A stretch of 33,030 nucleotides of DNA from an uncultured Clostridia bacterium. GTDB lineage: Bacteria > Bacillota > Clostridia > Christensenellales > Borkfalkiaceae. The position numbers and the translations under genes are program-made. This document shows, piece by piece, positions 1-8,546 of the stretch. The notes below the pieces were generated by a model. The model was given only the letters and a program-made list of their open reading frames with translations. It was not told the origin of the DNA and did no database searches. Position 1 is the stretch's first letter; the number at the start of each line of letters is the position of its first letter. Where the stretch lies: assembly GCA_947630775.1 (NCBI GenBank), contig CANRIY010000003.1:1-33030 (forward strand), in the 5' to 3' direction.

Positions 1-182
1 GCGACAGGAGGCGTGGCCTCGCCGACGGGGTTGCGGCGGTCCCTGCCGCCGCAACGGGTAGGGGGGTGGGCAACGATTCTGATCGCGTTATGGTGCCCCG
101 CGCGCATTCTATTGCACTAAGCACGGCACGAGCGGGCACCGCCCGCGAAGTAGCGCCGTCGAACCATCACCTTATTTATAAT
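1..182. other. Non-coding leftmost segment with hairpin and dispersed repeat
   Basis: I see no gene here. Positions 30-39 and 46-55 form a perfect 10-bp inverted repeat (GTTGCGGCGG with its complement) around a 6-nt loop. There is no T-run after it, so it is not a typical terminator. Positions about 92-160 hold a copy of a dispersed repeat (TTCTATTG, then CGGCACGAGC, then GCGAAGTAGCG) that recurs at about 10183-10245 and, inverted, at about 32948-33000. The stretch ends at the 41-bp tandem repeats. Confidence 0.6.
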
Positions 183-346
183 GCGGTGACCCTTCGACTA
201 CGCTCAGGGTGACGTATTGGAAAGCGGTGATCCTTCGACTACGCTCAGGGTGACGTATTGGAAAGCGGTGACCCTTCGACTACGCTCAGGGTGACGTATT
301 GGAAAGCGGTGATCCTTCGACTACGCTCAGGGTGACGTATTGGAAA
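183..346. repeat. Four tandem 41-bp repeats
   Basis: Four head-to-tail copies start at 183, 224, 265 and 306, with a constant period of 41 bp. They are nearly identical; the visible change is GTGACC versus GTGATC near the start of the unit. Each unit contains CCTTCGACTACGCTCAGGG, an imperfect palindrome followed by GTGACGTATTGGAAA. There are no variable spacers, so this is not a CRISPR array. Confidence 0.9.
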
Positions 347-362
347 TGACGCCGCCCCGCCC

Positions 363-437
363 TTTGGCTCCCCCTAAAAGGGGAAGCAAGACACCCCCTC
401 ACCGCCTGCGGCGGAGCTCCCCCTCGAGGGGGAGCCG
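363..437 (-). repeat. Two-hairpin GC-rich palindromic repeat, copy 1
   Basis: Read on the minus strand, this is a stem GGCTCCCCC-TCGA-GGGGGAGC (415-436), then a second stem CCGCC-GCA-GGCGG (402-414), then TGAGGGGGTGT. A half copy of the first stem (GGCTCCCCCTAAAAGGGGAAGC) lies next to it at about 365-387. The same architecture recurs at 19172-19226, 19777-19824, 19903-19947 and 32833-32875, and in part at 17573-17590. Confidence 0.8.
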
Positions 438-450
438 AGAAACGGGGCGC

Positions 451-481
451 AAAAAAATCCCGACGCATGGAAGCGTCGGGA
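451..481 (-). terminator. Rho-independent terminator of the large repeat-protein gene
   Basis: On the minus strand an 8- to 9-bp stem (CCCGACGC pairing with GCGTCGGG, 6-nt loop) is followed directly by seven T residues. It begins within about 10 bp of the stop codon of the 488-3832 gene, which it should terminate. Confidence 0.9.
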
Positions 482-487
482 GAAGTT

Positions 488-3400
488 TTAGTGGAGGGAA
501 CCTGCGATCGTTTGAACAAGCAAGATGACTTCATTGACAGTCAACTCGCCGAGATCCGTTTTGCCATTAAGCTCTTGAATAGGATGCGCTTCGAGCAATG
601 CGGAAATGTCTTGCGAGGGGTTGCTTTCGATGAGCTCATGGATATACATCTCGTCGAGGGTAAGTTTGTTGATCTCAGCGGCAACTGCCGTCACATGCGT
701 GCCGAGCTCGGTGATCTTGGTCGCGGCGCCGTCCGTGCCCTCTCCGAGGAGAAGGTACCACACGCCCGCATGGTAGGCGGTCACCTCTTCGCCCGTGGCC
801 GTTTCCGTATAGCGGACCTTCACTTCCTCTTTCCCGTAGGTGGTTCCGTCTGCCGCGGCATAGCGTTGGGTGACGGGCACCTTTTCGATATAATAGTACT
901 TCGTTTCGCCGCCGTCCTCTTCGGTCTGGACGCGGTATTTTTCGGGAAGGTCGCCGCCGTCCACGCGCGTGTATTTGTCCTTTTTCTCGAGGTCGACGCG
1001 CACTTCGGCACCCGTTTCGTCCGTATAGGTGTAATAGAAACCGTTTCTGTCTTCCTGAATGTCGCCCAAATCGCCCAAGTAGGGATGGCTCTCATCGTCG
1101 AGATCGTCGTAATTGACTTCATAATAGGTGGGGGCATAGTTGAGGTAGATCTTGTTTTCGATGTACCGCTGCGCGACGACATCCTGCCCTTCGGGGATCT
1201 TGGTGAAACCCGTCTCCGCGTCGCCCGTGTACCAGCCTTCCGTGACTTCCGTTTCCTCATGGTAATAGTGCACCGTGAGGGCGCCGGAATTGACTTTCTC
1301 CGTCGGGCGCATGCTTTCGGAATAGTTCTTCGCATACGACCACATTTCGTCGCCGAACACGTCTTCGAGGGTGAGTTTGTCGATCGCGTCGCCCAGTTCG
1401 TTGATCTGCTTATAGCGGAGGGTGTTCAAAATCAGGTTGCCGCCTTCGAACGCTTCCACGCCGAGCACATCCTCGAGGGTGAGCGTATCGATGCCCGTGG
1501 AGATCTCGCCGAGGGTCATGTCGTGCATGGCTTTGAGGATCTGGGGCGTGTCGGGGCTGTCCAAATCGATGCTGATGACGTCGGCGAGGGTGAGGGAATC
1601 GATCTTCTCTTGATTGTTCAGATCGCAGATGCGCCAATCCGCCATTGCCTTCAGGATGCCCGAAGGCTCCTCGCCGAGTTCGATGATCGTCCCGATCCTG
1701 AGCCGTTCAATGCGGTTCTGGTTTTCGAGATCTTTGATCGACCAGCTCTGCATCGCCTGCAAAATGCCTGAGGATTCGGCCGTGATATCGAGGAACTGGT
1801 TGAGTTTGAGACTTTCGATCTTGTCTTGGTTTTGCAGATCCTTGATCGTCCAGTCCCTCATCGCCCACATGATGTTTGAGGTGTCTTCGGGCTGCTCTTC
1901 GGCGGTGCGGTCGAGGTCGAGCACGTCGCCGAGAACGAGACTTTCGATCTTCTCTTGGTCTTGCAGGTCGTCGATCGTCCAGTCCTGCATCGCCTTCATG
2001 ATCCCCGAAGAATTTTCATCGATCTCGAGCACCGAGCCGAGCCGCATCCCTTCGAGGATGCCCGAATCTTCCGCCGTAAGGTCGCCGACCGTCTTTTTGG
2101 GGTAGAGCTTGCCGTCGGGATCGTTGGGGTCGGGCAGCATGACGATGACGAGTTTTTCGGGGTCGGATTTATCCGCCTTGATAACATATCTGCCGCCGCC
2201 GGCGTATTGCTTGGCGGTGCTGTCCGTCCCGTCGGCGTTTTTGACAAATTCGGTGAGGTAATTTCCGTCTTCGTCCACGAGATAGCCGTCTTCGTCATGA
2301 AGGATGGGGTTGCCCTCGTCGTCAACATCGCGGTCGGTCTTTTTCATCTCGTTGCCATAGGCAATATAGCGGACTGCGGCGTCCGACTCTGCATTGATCC
2401 CCATGAGCGCTTCGACTTGCAGCGAGTCGATGACGGCGTTCGGTTCGTTGATGAAGTCGCCCGCCAGAAGGAAGGGCTTGCCGCCCTCGATTTCTTGGAT
2501 GCGCAGACGGCCGCCCGTTTCGACGATCTCGTAATCCACGCCCTCGGTGCCGTAGCAGATGGCGTAGATGGCGGCGACGTCCTCTTCGTTCTCCGCCTTG
2601 TGTTCGAGCGCTTTTTGGGTGTTGAGCCCGAGCATTTCGCCGAGAGGCAGGGCGTTGACGTAGCCGTTGGTGTCGTTGATGAGCGTGTTGAGGTTTGCGG
2701 GCGTCTTGTCGCTGATCATTTGAAGAATGCCTTCATCGTCGAACACATAGTCCACGCCCTCGGTGCCGTAGCAGAGAGCATAGAACATAACGTTGTTCTG
2801 GCTGATCTCTCCGCCGTCCACGACGCTGTTGTCGTCGACCTCTTCGGGGAGCCTGATGTCGAGCCCGAGCAGGGAGCCGAGTTCGATCTCGTAAATGAAG
2901 TCCATTGCGGTCCGCTCCGACCCGTCCTCATTGTGGGCGGGCTCTTCCGCGAGGGTGGGGATGATGTCGAGAATGTTCGTGGGTTTGCTGCCTTCGCGCA
3001 TTCCGACCGTCATCGTGTCGGGTTCCGCCCCTTCCCTCGTATCGGGAATGAGTTCGTAATCCACGCCGTATTTGCCGTAAGCGAGGGCGTAGAGGAAGGC
3101 ATTGTCGTTGATCTTTTGGAGAGAGACGTCTTGGTCGAGCTCGAGCACGGGGCCGAGTTCGATCTGCGGGAGGTAGTTGTCCCGCGCGTACTTGGCAAGC
3201 GAGCTGAATGTCTGCTGTTTGAGTTCGCCGATGTCGAGCGTGACGCCGATGCTCTCGAGATTCGCCAGAAGAAAATCGTTAATGTAGGTATCGACGAGGG
3301 GAGAGTATTTCGCAAAGGTCTCGAGCGTGAGATTCGCGGGATCGCCGAGCTGGTTGATGTCGTTGAGCACGTCGTCCGCGATATCGAAGACGTTTTTATT

Positions 3401-3832
3401 GAGATAGGCCTCGGAAATGAATTCTCCCGCGTCGAAGTTAAAGTATTCGAGCGTATCCTTCGAGGGCCCCACGAGGAGGATCCCCATTGCGCCGAGCACG
3501 CCGCCGAATGCGGCGAAGATCCCGACGATGAAGGAAAGACTCACCGCAAAGGTACGCCAGAAGAACCCGCGCGGACGGTATTGGTTGCGCAGGGGGATCT
3601 TCTCCTCTTTGATGAGCTGTTTCTCGTAGGCGATCTGCCGTTTGAGGAGCTCTTTCTTCTCCCGCCGCGAGAGCTTTTTCTTCGGCCTCTGCGGGGGCAT
3701 GGGCTGCCTCACCGGGGGCATCGGACGGCCCATGGGAGGCATGGGCTGGCCCACGGGGGGCGTCGGCTGACCCGCGGGGGGCATCGGCTGACCCTGTGCG
3801 GGGTTGTTTTCGATATTCTTTTGATCCGCCAT
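488..3832 (-). CDS. Large membrane-anchored repeat protein, unknown function
   Basis: I do not recognise this 1114-residue protein as a named family. It begins with five proline-rich heptads of the type GQPMPPx (residues about 14-48). A lysine/arginine-rich segment follows (50-88), then one hydrophobic helix (about 92-121), so most of the chain is probably outside the membrane with a short cytoplasmic N-terminus. Residues about 230-480 contain three or four copies of a unit around YALCYGTEGVDY. Residues about 600-830 contain six or so units of roughly 40-46 residues with the core GIMKAMQDWTIDDL and then KIESLxLGDVL. The C-terminal third is acidic and rich in Tyr and Thr. The ATG is preceded by AAGGCGG, by a good promoter at 3871-3899, and the gene ends at a strong terminator, so it is probably monocistronic. 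A cell-envelope or adhesin-like role is only a guess. An overlapping opposite-strand frame is treated as a shadow. Confidence 0.85.
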   Translation of the reverse strand: MADQKNIENNPAQGQPMPPAGQPTPPVGQPMPPMGRPMPPVRQPMPPQRPKKKLSRREKKELLKRQIAYEKQLIKEEKIPLRNQYRPRGFFWRTFAVSLSFIVGIFAAFGGVLGAMGILLVGPSKDTLEYFNFDAGEFISEAYLNKNVFDIADDVLNDINQLGDPANLTLETFAKYSPLVDTYINDFLLANLESIGVTLDIGELKQQTFSSLAKYARDNYLPQIELGPVLELDQDVSLQKINDNAFLYALAYGKYGVDYELIPDTREGAEPDTMTVGMREGSKPTNILDIIPTLAEEPAHNEDGSERTAMDFIYEIELGSLLGLDIRLPEEVDDNSVVDGGEISQNNVMFYALCYGTEGVDYVFDDEGILQMISDKTPANLNTLINDTNGYVNALPLGEMLGLNTQKALEHKAENEEDVAAIYAICYGTEGVDYEIVETGGRLRIQEIEGGKPFLLAGDFINEPNAVIDSLQVEALMGINAESDAAVRYIAYGNEMKKTDRDVDDEGNPILHDEDGYLVDEDGNYLTEFVKNADGTDSTAKQYAGGGRYVIKADKSDPEKLVIVMLPDPNDPDGKLYPKKTVGDLTAEDSGILEGMRLGSVLEIDENSSGIMKAMQDWTIDDLQDQEKIESLVLGDVLDLDRTAEEQPEDTSNIMWAMRDWTIKDLQNQDKIESLKLNQFLDITAESSGILQAMQSWSIKDLENQNRIERLRIGTIIELGEEPSGILKAMADWRICDLNNQEKIDSLTLADVISIDLDSPDTPQILKAMHDMTLGEISTGIDTLTLEDVLGVEAFEGGNLILNTLRYKQINELGDAIDKLTLEDVFGDEMWSYAKNYSESMRPTEKVNSGALTVHYYHEETEVTEGWYTGDAETGFTKIPEGQDVVAQRYIENKIYLNYAPTYYEVNYDDLDDESHPYLGDLGDIQEDRNGFYYTYTDETGAEVRVDLEKKDKYTRVDGGDLPEKYRVQTEEDGGETKYYYIEKVPVTQRYAAADGTTYGKEEVKVRYTETATGEEVTAYHAGVWYLLLGEGTDGAATKITELGTHVTAVAAEINKLTLDEMYIHELIESNPSQDISALLEAHPIQELNGKTDLGELTVNEVILLVQTIAGSLH

Positions 3833-3870
3833 GAACTGTAACCGCCTTTTTTCGTTATTTTACTTTGTTT

Positions 3871-3899
3871 ATTATACTATTCACGCGTGCAAAAAGCAA
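3871..3899 (-). promoter_or_regulatory. Sigma-A-type promoter of the large repeat-protein gene
   Basis: On the minus strand TTGCTT (3894-3899) and TATAAT (3871-3876) are separated by exactly 17 bp. The predicted start of transcription is near 3864, giving a leader of about 30 nt before the ATG at 3832. Confidence 0.75.
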
Positions 3900-3944
3900 C
3901 TGTTTGCGCGCGGAAATTTCAGGAAGAAGAGGGGAAAAGCGATT

Positions 3945-5084
3945 TTATTCCCCGTTTCCGCCGTCTCCGATCCCGCGGAAGGAGTCGAGCCGCCTTCCGA
4001 TCGTCCCCGTGCGCTTTTCGGCGCTCTCCACGGTGTCCTGCGCCTCCTGCAGTTTGCGACGGGTCTTTTCAAGGAGTTCCGCAAACGCCGCAAAGTCGTG
4101 GCGGAAGCTCTCGAGCATCTCTCTGAGCTCGCCCGACCGCTTTTCGATCGCGGCCTGTCGGAATCCCGTCTGCAGGGTGGAAAGCAGCGCCCCGAGGTTG
4201 GTGGGACCGCAGGCGATGACCCGCTTCTGCCGTAAAAAGTCCCCGAGCCCGGGCATTTTCGTCACTTCCGCATACAGCCCTTCCGAGGGAAGATACATCA
4301 GCGCAAAATCGCAGGTGACGGGCGGGAGAATGTATTTTCTCGCAATGGAGTCCGCCTGTAACTTCACGGCGCGCTCCAGATTTTTACGGGAGAGAGCTTC
4401 GGCTTCCCTGTCCCCGCGCTCCGAGGCGTCCACGAGGCGTTCGAACTCCTCGACGGGGAACTTGCTGTCGATGGGAAGGGAGACCGTCCGCCCGTCCTTC
4501 GCGGGAAGGAGTACCGCAAAATCCACGAGAGAATTGTCGAGCGGGTTGAGTTTGACGTTGCGCGCGTACTGTTCGGGGGAGAGCATCTGTTCGAGAAGGG
4601 CGTCGAGCTGGGCTTCCCCCCATGTGCCGCGGAGCTTGACGTTGGAAAAGACGCGCTTGATGTCGGCGACGTTGTGCGAGAGGCTCTTCATCTCGCCCAC
4701 GCTCTCGTACATCTTTTCGAGGCGCTCGCCGATGCGGTTGAAGCTGTCCGAGAGCTTGCCGTCGATCGAGGAAGCGAGCCTGTCGTCCACCGTGCGGCGG
4801 ATGCGCTCGAGGTTCTGCGCGTTCGCGTTTACAATGTATTTGAGGTCGTCCGTGAGACGGTTCTGCATGTTCATGAGCCGCGCCTCGGTGACGCGGTTGA
4901 GGTTGTCCGCCGCGCGGGCGGTGTAATCCGCGAGGGCATGGATCTTGTCGAGTTCGTCGGCGATCCGCTCCGCTTCCCGCATGGGGGCGGGCTCTTCATG
5001 CCGTTTGCGGAAGATGAGGAAGAGGACGGCGATAAGATCCAGCGCGCACAAAACAGCGATCACGATGAGTAGGGTTGTGGACAT
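3945..5084 (-). CDS. rmuC: RmuC family DNA recombination protein
   Basis: This 379-residue protein has the RmuC layout: an N-terminal membrane helix (residues about 3-24), a helical, probably coiled-coil stretch (about 30-125), then the conserved RmuC core. Diagnostic stretches are LRGTWGEAQLDALLEQMLSP, then VDFAVLLPAKDG and LPIDSKFPVEEFERL. RmuC proteins are thought to limit inversions and other rearrangements at short repeats, with a nuclease-like fold. That role is of interest in a window full of inverted repeats, but the link is inference. GGAGG lies 6-7 nt before the ATG, which supports the start. It is 64 bp downstream of cca on the same strand with no clear promoter between, so the two may be cotranscribed. 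A 6-bp inverted repeat (5107-5125) in that gap has no T-run. Length is normal for the shorter Gram-positive members. Confidence 0.92.
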   Translation of the reverse strand: MSTTLLIVIAVLCALDLIAVLFLIFRKRHEEPAPMREAERIADELDKIHALADYTARAADNLNRVTEARLMNMQNRLTDDLKYIVNANAQNLERIRRTVDDRLASSIDGKLSDSFNRIGERLEKMYESVGEMKSLSHNVADIKRVFSNVKLRGTWGEAQLDALLEQMLSPEQYARNVKLNPLDNSLVDFAVLLPAKDGRTVSLPIDSKFPVEEFERLVDASERGDREAEALSRKNLERAVKLQADSIARKYILPPVTCDFALMYLPSEGLYAEVTKMPGLGDFLRQKRVIACGPTNLGALLSTLQTGFRQAAIEKRSGELREMLESFRHDFAAFAELLEKTRRKLQEAQDTVESAEKRTGTIGRRLDSFRGIGDGGNGE

Positions 5085-5148
5085 GGGTGCCTCCGATTTT
5101 GTCTCACGGGGGCATGGTACCCCCGCAGTAGGTAATTTTTACAGCGGT

Positions 5149-6498
5149 TTATTCGCCCGAAAAGCGGCGGATGCGCTTTAAGAGATAGGCGCGGTCGTTC
5201 CGCTTGCCGTCGAGCGCACACTCGAAGAGGAGCGTTTTCAAAACTTCCGCCGTCTCCTTTGCGGGCACGCCCGCCTCGCGCACGTCCGAGCCGTTGACTT
5301 TGAGCTCTTTGAGCGTCAAAGGCGCGCCCTCCGCCCGCATTTCGGAGAGGATCTTTTTCCATTTTACAACGCAGGGAGCGGGGGAGAGGTCGTCCATGCA
5401 CGCCGAATAATCCGCCTGTTTGACGGCGAAGAGTTCTTCAAGAAGGGGGAAATTTGCAACGATCTCCCGCCGCACTTTCGTTTCCTTCATGCGGAGATCG
5501 AAGTCGCGCATGTGCAGCCGCACGAGCGCACAGACCCGCTCTTTCGTTTGCGCCGGGGCCTTGAGGCGGGTGAGGGTCTCCCGCGCGATGCGTTCCCCCT
5601 CGGTCTCGTGGCCGTGATAGTTCCCGTAATTTTGCATGCAGTAGGGCTTTCCCACATCGTGCAGGAGAGCGGCGAGACGGACGCTATGCTCGGCATATCC
5701 CGCCGCGCGGAGGGAGTGTTCGAGCACATCATATTTGTGAAATTCCGCCCGCTGCATCATGCCTTCGCCCAATGTGAGCTCGGGCAGGATCTCGCGGAGC
5801 ACGCCCGTCTCTTTGAGGATGCAGAGCCCGCGGTAGGGCGCCGCTCGGTCACCCAGCTTCTCGTCCGCATGGAGAAGGAGCATGAGCTCGGCATAGACGC
5901 GCTCGGGGACGATGTCGCGGATGAGAGAGGCGTTCTCCCTTGCGCCTTCGAGGCAGGCCTCATCGGGAAGAAAACCCGTCTGGGCGGCTTGGCGGGCGAG
6001 CCGCATGAGCCTGAGCCCGTCCTCGCCGAATACTTTGCGGGAGGGGGCGACGGTGCGCAGCTTCTTTTCGTTGATATCGCCGATCCCGCCGAGGGGATCG
6101 AGGAAGCTGTCCGCCTTGATGTCGTAATAGACCGCGTTACAGCAGAAATCCCGCCGCTTGGCGTCGAGCACGATGTCGTCCGTAAAGACGACGGAAGAGG
6201 GGGCATGAACCCCCTTTTCGTAAGCGTCGTAGCGGAAACGGGTGAATTCGCAGGCGACGCCCTCTTCATCCTCGAGCTTGACCGTCCCCGTGCGCGGATA
6301 GAGGGCGCGGACGGTGAACCCGCATGTTGTTGCGGCAGAGATGAGCTCTTCGTCGCTCCCCGCGGCACAGATATCCCAGTCCGCCTCTCTTCGGGGAAAC
6401 CCAGCAAGGCGGTCGCGCACGCTTCCCCCGACGACATACAGGGGGAAGGGACAGGCGTCTGCCAGTTTCAGAAAACTTTTCGGTAAAATCTCTCTCAT
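5149..6498 (-). CDS. cca: CCA tRNA nucleotidyltransferase
   Basis: The 449-residue protein adds or repairs the 3'-terminal CCA of tRNA, using CTP and ATP. The class II nucleotidyltransferase head is at the N-terminus: GGSVRD (residues 24-29), the metal-binding pair D40/D42 in EADWDI, a GTVKL segment, and RRDFCCNAVYYD, which matches the family RRDFTxNA motif. An RNA-binding middle region follows. A C-terminal HD domain has LLHDVGKP, a HGHETEG segment and VRLHMRD. The HD domain is common in bacterial Cca proteins and may add phosphohydrolase activity. The gene has its own promoter (6535-6563), divergent from that of the lipid kinase gene. The Shine-Dalgarno site is weak (GAAGATATC), but the N-terminus aligns well with the family. 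rmuC follows downstream. Confidence 0.95.
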   Translation of the reverse strand: MREILPKSFLKLADACPFPLYVVGGSVRDRLAGFPRREADWDICAAGSDEELISAATTCGFTVRALYPRTGTVKLEDEEGVACEFTRFRYDAYEKGVHAPSSVVFTDDIVLDAKRRDFCCNAVYYDIKADSFLDPLGGIGDINEKKLRTVAPSRKVFGEDGLRLMRLARQAAQTGFLPDEACLEGARENASLIRDIVPERVYAELMLLLHADEKLGDRAAPYRGLCILKETGVLREILPELTLGEGMMQRAEFHKYDVLEHSLRAAGYAEHSVRLAALLHDVGKPYCMQNYGNYHGHETEGERIARETLTRLKAPAQTKERVCALVRLHMRDFDLRMKETKVRREIVANFPLLEELFAVKQADYSACMDDLSPAPCVVKWKKILSEMRAEGAPLTLKELKVNGSDVREAGVPAKETAEVLKTLLFECALDGKRNDRAYLLKRIRRFSGE

Positions 6499-6534
6499 GG
6501 CTTTGATATCTTCGATGATAAAAAGGGTAGTTCT

Positions 6535-6563
6535 ATTGTACCACCCGCCGTAAAAATTGTCAA
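6535..6563 (-). promoter_or_regulatory. Sigma-A-type promoter of cca
   Basis: On the minus strand TTGACA (6558-6563) and TACAAT (6535-6540) are separated by 17 bp. Transcription should start near 6528, giving a leader of about 30 nt. Its -35 box faces that of the opposite-strand promoter at 6588-6616, 24 bp away, so a shared regulator could act on both. Confidence 0.85.
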
Positions 6564-6587
6564 CCGTGGGAAATTTGCTTCACCGTA

Positions 6588-6616
6588 TTGATTTTTTCGA
6601 CAAAATGTTGTAAAAT
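6588..6616 (+). promoter_or_regulatory. Promoter of the lipid kinase gene, very short leader
   Basis: TTGATT (6588-6593) and TAAAAT (6611-6616) are 17 bp apart. The ATG at 6632 is only 15 nt beyond the -10 box, so the mRNA leader is predicted to be about 8 nt. There is no Shine-Dalgarno site in GCACAAAGACC before the ATG. Confidence 0.7.
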
Positions 6617-6631
6617 GGACGCACAAAGACC

Positions 6632-7495
6632 ATGTATCATCTCATTGTAAATCCCGCATCCGCACAGGGCGAAAAGACGCTCGCGGAAGCGGAGCAAAAA
6701 TTCAAGGCGCGCGGCGCCGAATACGACATCTTCCTCTCCTCCGCCCCCGGGGACATCGCGCGGGAGGCGGGACGGCTCTCCGCCATGGGGGAGGAATATC
6801 TTGTCGCGGTCGGCGGGGACGGGACGCTCAACGAGGTGCTCTGCGGGATCGGCGACCCCGCGAAGGTGATCTTAGGGCTTATTCCGTCGGGAACGGGCAA
6901 CGATTTCGCTTCCCATGCGAAGATCCCCCGCGGCGGGGCGGCGGTCGACCTCATTTTGGACGGAACGCCGAAGTACACCGACTATCTCGACTGCGGAAAG
7001 GGGCGGCGGAGCCTCAACATCGCGGGGCTCGGCATCGATGTGGATATTTTGGAACGCATCGAAAGGAGAAAGGCGGAGGGAAAGCGCTGTTCTTACTTCA
7101 AGAGCCTCGTCATTTCTCTCTTGAAATACAAGCCCGTTGCAATGAAGGTCATATCGGACGGGGAAGAGCGGGAGTACAAAGTGCTCATCGCGGCGGCGTG
7201 CAACGGGTCGCAGTTCGGCGGGGGGATCCCCATCTGCCCGCCCGCCGTCATCGACGACGGAAAGATCGATCTCATCGCGGTGGACTGTCCCAAGCGGATC
7301 GTTCTGCCCTACTATCTCATCAAACTCATGCGCGGGAAACTGCACACAAAGCGCATATATCACAGAGTGCTCTGCGAGGAGGCGGTGATCCTCCCGCAGG
7401 GGACCAAGAGCGTCCAGCTCGACGGCGAGCTTCTCCCCGCAGAGGAGCTCCGCGTCAGGGTGGTGAGCGGAAAATTGCGCATGTTCCGAGGCTGA
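6632..7495 (+). CDS. Diacylglycerol kinase family lipid kinase (YegS/DgkB type)
   Basis: The 287-residue protein has the diacylglycerol-kinase catalytic fold. An N-terminal YHLIVNPAS strand precedes the nucleotide-binding GGDGTLNE (residues 61-68) and IPSGTGNDFA (84-93), and the C-terminal lobe ends near VQLDGE. Family members phosphorylate diacylglycerol or related lipids at the inner face of the membrane with ATP. In Gram-positive bacteria DgkB recycles diacylglycerol from lipoteichoic-acid synthesis. Substrate cannot be fixed from sequence. The N-terminus matches the family, so the ATG is probably right even though no Shine-Dalgarno site precedes it and the promoter is only 15 nt away. The PAS-SpoIIE phosphatase gene starts 1 nt after its stop codon, so the two form a transcription unit ended by the terminator at 8547. 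Confidence 0.9.
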   Translation: MYHLIVNPASAQGEKTLAEAEQKFKARGAEYDIFLSSAPGDIAREAGRLSAMGEEYLVAVGGDGTLNEVLCGIGDPAKVILGLIPSGTGNDFASHAKIPRGGAAVDLILDGTPKYTDYLDCGKGRRSLNIAGLGIDVDILERIERRKAEGKRCSYFKSLVISLLKYKPVAMKVISDGEEREYKVLIAAACNGSQFGGGIPICPPAVIDDGKIDLIAVDCPKRIVLPYYLIKLMRGKLHTKRIYHRVLCEEAVILPQGTKSVQLDGELLPAEELRVRVVSGKLRMFRG

Positions 7496-7496
7496 A

Positions 7497-8546
7497 ATGG
7501 CGAATCTGTATAAAGACATTCTCGAAATCATTCCCACGGCGGCGATCGTCGTGGATGAAAACTTGCGCGTCAGGTATTGCAACCGCGCCTTCCGCGCCTA
7601 TTTCGGGGCGGAAAGGGAGCGCGGCACCCTTGCGGACGCCATCTCCTGCCGTGAAGAGGAACATTGCGGGGAGGGGGTCAAGTGCGCCTATTGCGCCCTG
7701 CGCGCCCTCTTTCTCGATGCGGTCAAGGGGCGGGGATCCGCCTTCCGCAAACTCATCTTCCGCCGCGGCAGGGAGGCGCTCTCCCTCCGCATCAAGGTAC
7801 AGCCCATGGGCGAGTACTTTCTGGGACTTGCGGACAACGCTTACGAGACGGAGATCGCCCGCGAAATGTCCTCCGCGCAGGATATCCAGCAGCGGCTCCT
7901 GCCCGCCGCGCGGAGCGGCGCGCCCTATTCCTTTATGTATATCCCCTGCCGCGAGATCGGGGGGGACCTTCCCGACGTCTATGAGGCGGGCGGGGAGACC
8001 ATGGGGGTGCTTGCGGACGTTTCGGGCAAGGGCATCTCCGCGGGCATGCTCTCCGCCTTTGTGCGGGCGGGCTGGGACAGGAGCGAAATTTCTCCCGCGC
8101 GCGCCCTCTATGGCCTGAACGCGAAATTTCAGGAGCTCAATCTTGACGAGCGTTCCTATGTCACCGCCGTCGCCGTCCGCATCGAGCGGGAAGCGGGGCG
8201 GATCCGCTACTGCGCCGCGGGGCACAACGCGCCCATGCTCTTGAAGAGCGGCGCTTCCATCGACGAGATCGTGATGAATTCCCCGCCCGTCTCGACATGG
8301 ATCCCCGGGTTCCGCTACGAGGACGCCTCGATCCCCTACGGAAGGGGGAGCATTTTGGTGCTCCTGACGGACGGCGTCATCGAGAGCAGGAATTCCCGCG
8401 GGGAGCAGTTTTCCCTCGAACGGGTGGAGGAGATCCTGCAAAAATCGGACTGCGCGGAGCGGTTCATCGAGCGTCTCAAGGCCTCCCTGAAAGAGTTCTG
8501 CGGCAGTTTCGACGACGATATCACGGCGATCGCATTCGATCTTTGA
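7497..8546 (+). CDS. PAS domain plus SpoIIE-type PP2C phosphatase with four-cysteine cluster
   Basis: The 349-residue protein joins a PAS sensor (residues about 5-115) to a SpoIIE/RsbU-type phosphatase domain (about 120-349). The phosphatase metal ligands are visible in GGDLPD (D157, D160), ADVSGKG (D174) and the C-terminal FDDDITAIAF. Such enzymes usually dephosphorylate an anti-anti-sigma factor (STAS protein) in partner-switching control of sigma factors. No STAS or anti-sigma gene is in this window. The PAS domain contains C51, C57, C63 and C66 (C-x5-C-x5-C-x2-C), resembling PAS domains of anaerobes proposed to bind an Fe-S cluster or metal. A redox or metal sensor is therefore likely, but this is inference. 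No membrane segment is visible, so it is cytoplasmic. The gene begins 1 nt after the lipid kinase stop, suggesting translational coupling. Confidence 0.9.
   Translation: MANLYKDILEIIPTAAIVVDENLRVRYCNRAFRAYFGAERERGTLADAISCREEEHCGEGVKCAYCALRALFLDAVKGRGSAFRKLIFRRGREALSLRIKVQPMGEYFLGLADNAYETEIAREMSSAQDIQQRLLPAARSGAPYSFMYIPCREIGGDLPDVYEAGGETMGVLADVSGKGISAGMLSAFVRAGWDRSEISPARALYGLNAKFQELNLDERSYVTAVAVRIEREAGRIRYCAAGHNAPMLLKSGASIDEIVMNSPPVSTWIPGFRYEDASIPYGRGSILVLLTDGVIESRNSRGEQFSLERVEEILQKSDCAERFIERLKASLKEFCGSFDDDITAIAFDL

Noticed and set aside
183..346. CRISPR array
   Set aside because: Units are contiguous, with no variable spacers and no cas genes.
1955..3841. Long plus-strand open frame (628 codons), and another at 467-1771, opposite the large repeat-protein gene
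   Set aside because: High-GC shadow frames. The minus-strand protein has repeats, a membrane helix, a promoter and a terminator; the plus-strand frames show no family motif.
5107..5125. Hairpin between cca and rmuC as a terminator
   Set aside because: Only 6 bp, no T-run, and the genes are close on the same strand.
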